From Sclerurus mexicanus (Eukaryota > Chordata > Aves > Passeriformes > Furnariidae), in the NCBI GenBank assembly GCA_013396755.1, contig VWZF01002965.1:42181-106180 (forward strand): a stretch of 64,000 bases of DNA, given 5' to 3'. Every line of letters starts with the position of its first letter. The stretch's first letter is position 1. Below the pieces are notes generated by a model. It saw nothing but the letters and a program-made list of their open reading frames with translations. It was not told the DNA's origin and searched no databases. The position numbers were made by a program, and so were the translations under genes. This document shows, in pieces, positions 63,230 to 64,000 of the stretch.

Positions 63230-63900
63230 AGCAAAGAGTGTCAATGGCAGAAGGGAGACCCCAAATCATATCCTGTCCTGGCTGCTCCCAGGCTCATCCC
63301 AGGGCCACCAGGCAATCAAAAAAAAGCCCATAGCACAGCCCCCAGGAGCCCAGGGGCAGGATGGCAGGCAGGAACACAAATCAAAGGCTCCTGAGGACTG
63401 ACCCACTTTGCCCAGGACCACCCCAGCTGACACCCAGTGTGAAACCCACCATGAGCAGCCAAGGGGCTGAGGTGATCTGGGGAAGAACAGGGGTGGTAAA
63501 AAGAGGGGCAAGGAGGCAAAAAGAGCTGGCAGCAGTTGGCTGGTGGGTGCTCTTGTAAGCGATTCACTGCATCCAGCCAGCTCAGCCTCTCCCAGCTGCT
63601 CACCTGAGCATGTGTGCACACCTGTGGGGTCTGACTGCAGCATTTGGGGTCAGAGGGTTTGTGAGAGCCTCGTGCCCGAGGTGCACAGAGGTCATGGGTG
63701 TGCAAGTGAGTGTGCAAGGGTCAGCAAGGGTCATGATGGGTGTGACACTGGGCTGGGGAAGAGGCTGGGATCCAGCAAGTGTGGGGGTCTCTGTGGGCAA
63801 GGGCACAGGGGGTTTGGCTGTGGGGCAGGGGAGTCCTAGCCAGCACACAATCCCAGTGTGTGATTTCTTGAATGGCAAGTTTTCTGTGGGACTTGGTGGG
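63230..63900. other. GC-rich segment, unassigned
   Basis: This is the most GC-rich stretch of the window. Stop-poor sequence leaves overlapping frames of 60-133 codons open on both strands, so none stands out as coding. CpG is scarce, so it is not a CpG island. GTGTGCAAG, GGGTCAGCAAGGGTCA and similar words recur between 63,690 and 63,760, giving a weak minisatellite texture. A G-quadruplex-type motif lies at 63,783-63,812. It may be a decayed insertion or locally GC-biased DNA. Confidence 0.3.
63783..63812 (+). repeat. G-quadruplex-type motif
   Basis: Four G runs (5, 3, 3 and 5 Gs) are separated by 7, 3 and 4 bases, which satisfies the usual G3+N1-7 pattern. Two further runs of four Gs follow within 25 bases. 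Folding is predicted by pattern only. Confidence 0.8.
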
Positions 63901-64000
63901 GCTACATGCTGATGTATATTTGTATATGTACATATAGACATATATCTATGGATACGCATATGCTGTCAGGTTTTGGGAAGAATCCCTTTCATATCTTCTG

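Larger units (their letters stand above)
55462..64000. other. Unique non-coding DNA, partly GC-richer, no gene seen
   Basis: No gene is supported in the last 8.5 kb. Listed items are a 30-bp-period duplication at 56,026-56,075, a possible LTR-like block at 56.98-57.40 kb, short simple repeats (GATA near 56,955, AT at 58,486, TA at 60,825, GATG at 62,948) and a GC-richer end from 63.2 kb. The 59.0-59.8 kb part is also GC-richer and has several open frames on both strands, none recognisable. Confidence 0.65.

Noticed and set aside
63316..63717. 133-codon minus-strand frame in the GC-rich end
   Set aside because: The same DNA is open in several frames on both strands because it is GC-rich. No motif, splice signal or start context singles this frame out.
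1..64000. CRISPR arrays, operons, rRNA, phage or plasmid genes
   Set aside because: No spaced direct repeats, no dense codirectional frames and no ribosomal RNA signatures are present. The sequence is vertebrate nuclear DNA.

Overview
The window is 64 kb of AT-rich vertebrate nuclear DNA, most likely from a bird. The only interspersed repeats I can name are short, 5'-truncated CR1 LINE fragments. Several carry the recognisable CR1 3' end (a core like TTGGACTCGATG, then a C/T-rich TTTTCCAACC segment, then an ATTCTAT-type tail). CR1 fragments, very low repeat density (about 2% of the window) and many short A-rich or GTTT-type tracts fit an avian chromosome. Turtles and crocodilians also carry CR1, so the species cannot be fixed from this sequence. 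There is no sign of bacterial, plasmid or phage organisation.

I find no protein-coding gene that I can support. Almost every open frame is short, overlaps others on both strands, and matches no family I know; many start at non-ATG codons. The window therefore reads as intergenic DNA or the inside of a very long intron. I list a few exon-like segments at low confidence because splice signals and an open frame coincide: 47,709-47,988 (+), 20,670-20,792 (+) and 21,141-21,289 (+). I also list a long antisense frame at 39,566-40,120.

Layout. 1-1,789: unique AT-rich DNA with homeodomain- and TCF/LEF-like motifs. 1,790-2,106: CR1 in minus orientation. 2,107-17,939: unique DNA with a TATA box and splice-donor pair near 4.5 kb, a purine tract at 7.7 kb, a SOX-like motif cluster at 9.1 kb and a poly(A)-tailed segment at 10.8 kb. 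17,940-18,204 and 18,440-18,881: two CR1 copies in plus orientation, the second keeping part of the reverse transcriptase frame. 18,882-31,387: unique DNA with a possible exon region at 20.6-21.3 kb, a short CR1 end at 24.1 kb and a perfect 12-bp hairpin at 24.63 kb. 31,388-31,617: a CR1 end running into a long pyrimidine tract. 31,618-56,900: unique DNA broken by A-rich and G/T-rich tracts, with the best exon-like frame at 47.7 kb. 56,900-57,400: a region with some LTR-like character, weakly supported. 59.0-59.8 and 63.2-63.9 kb: locally GC-richer DNA, the latter with a G-quadruplex-type motif.

I do not see a new biological system here. The observations most worth checking are the exon-like frame at 47.7 kb, the SOX-like cluster at 9.1 kb, the 24.63 kb hairpin and the TATA/donor pair at 4.5 kb. 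All of them depend on cross-species alignment or RNA data that I could not run.
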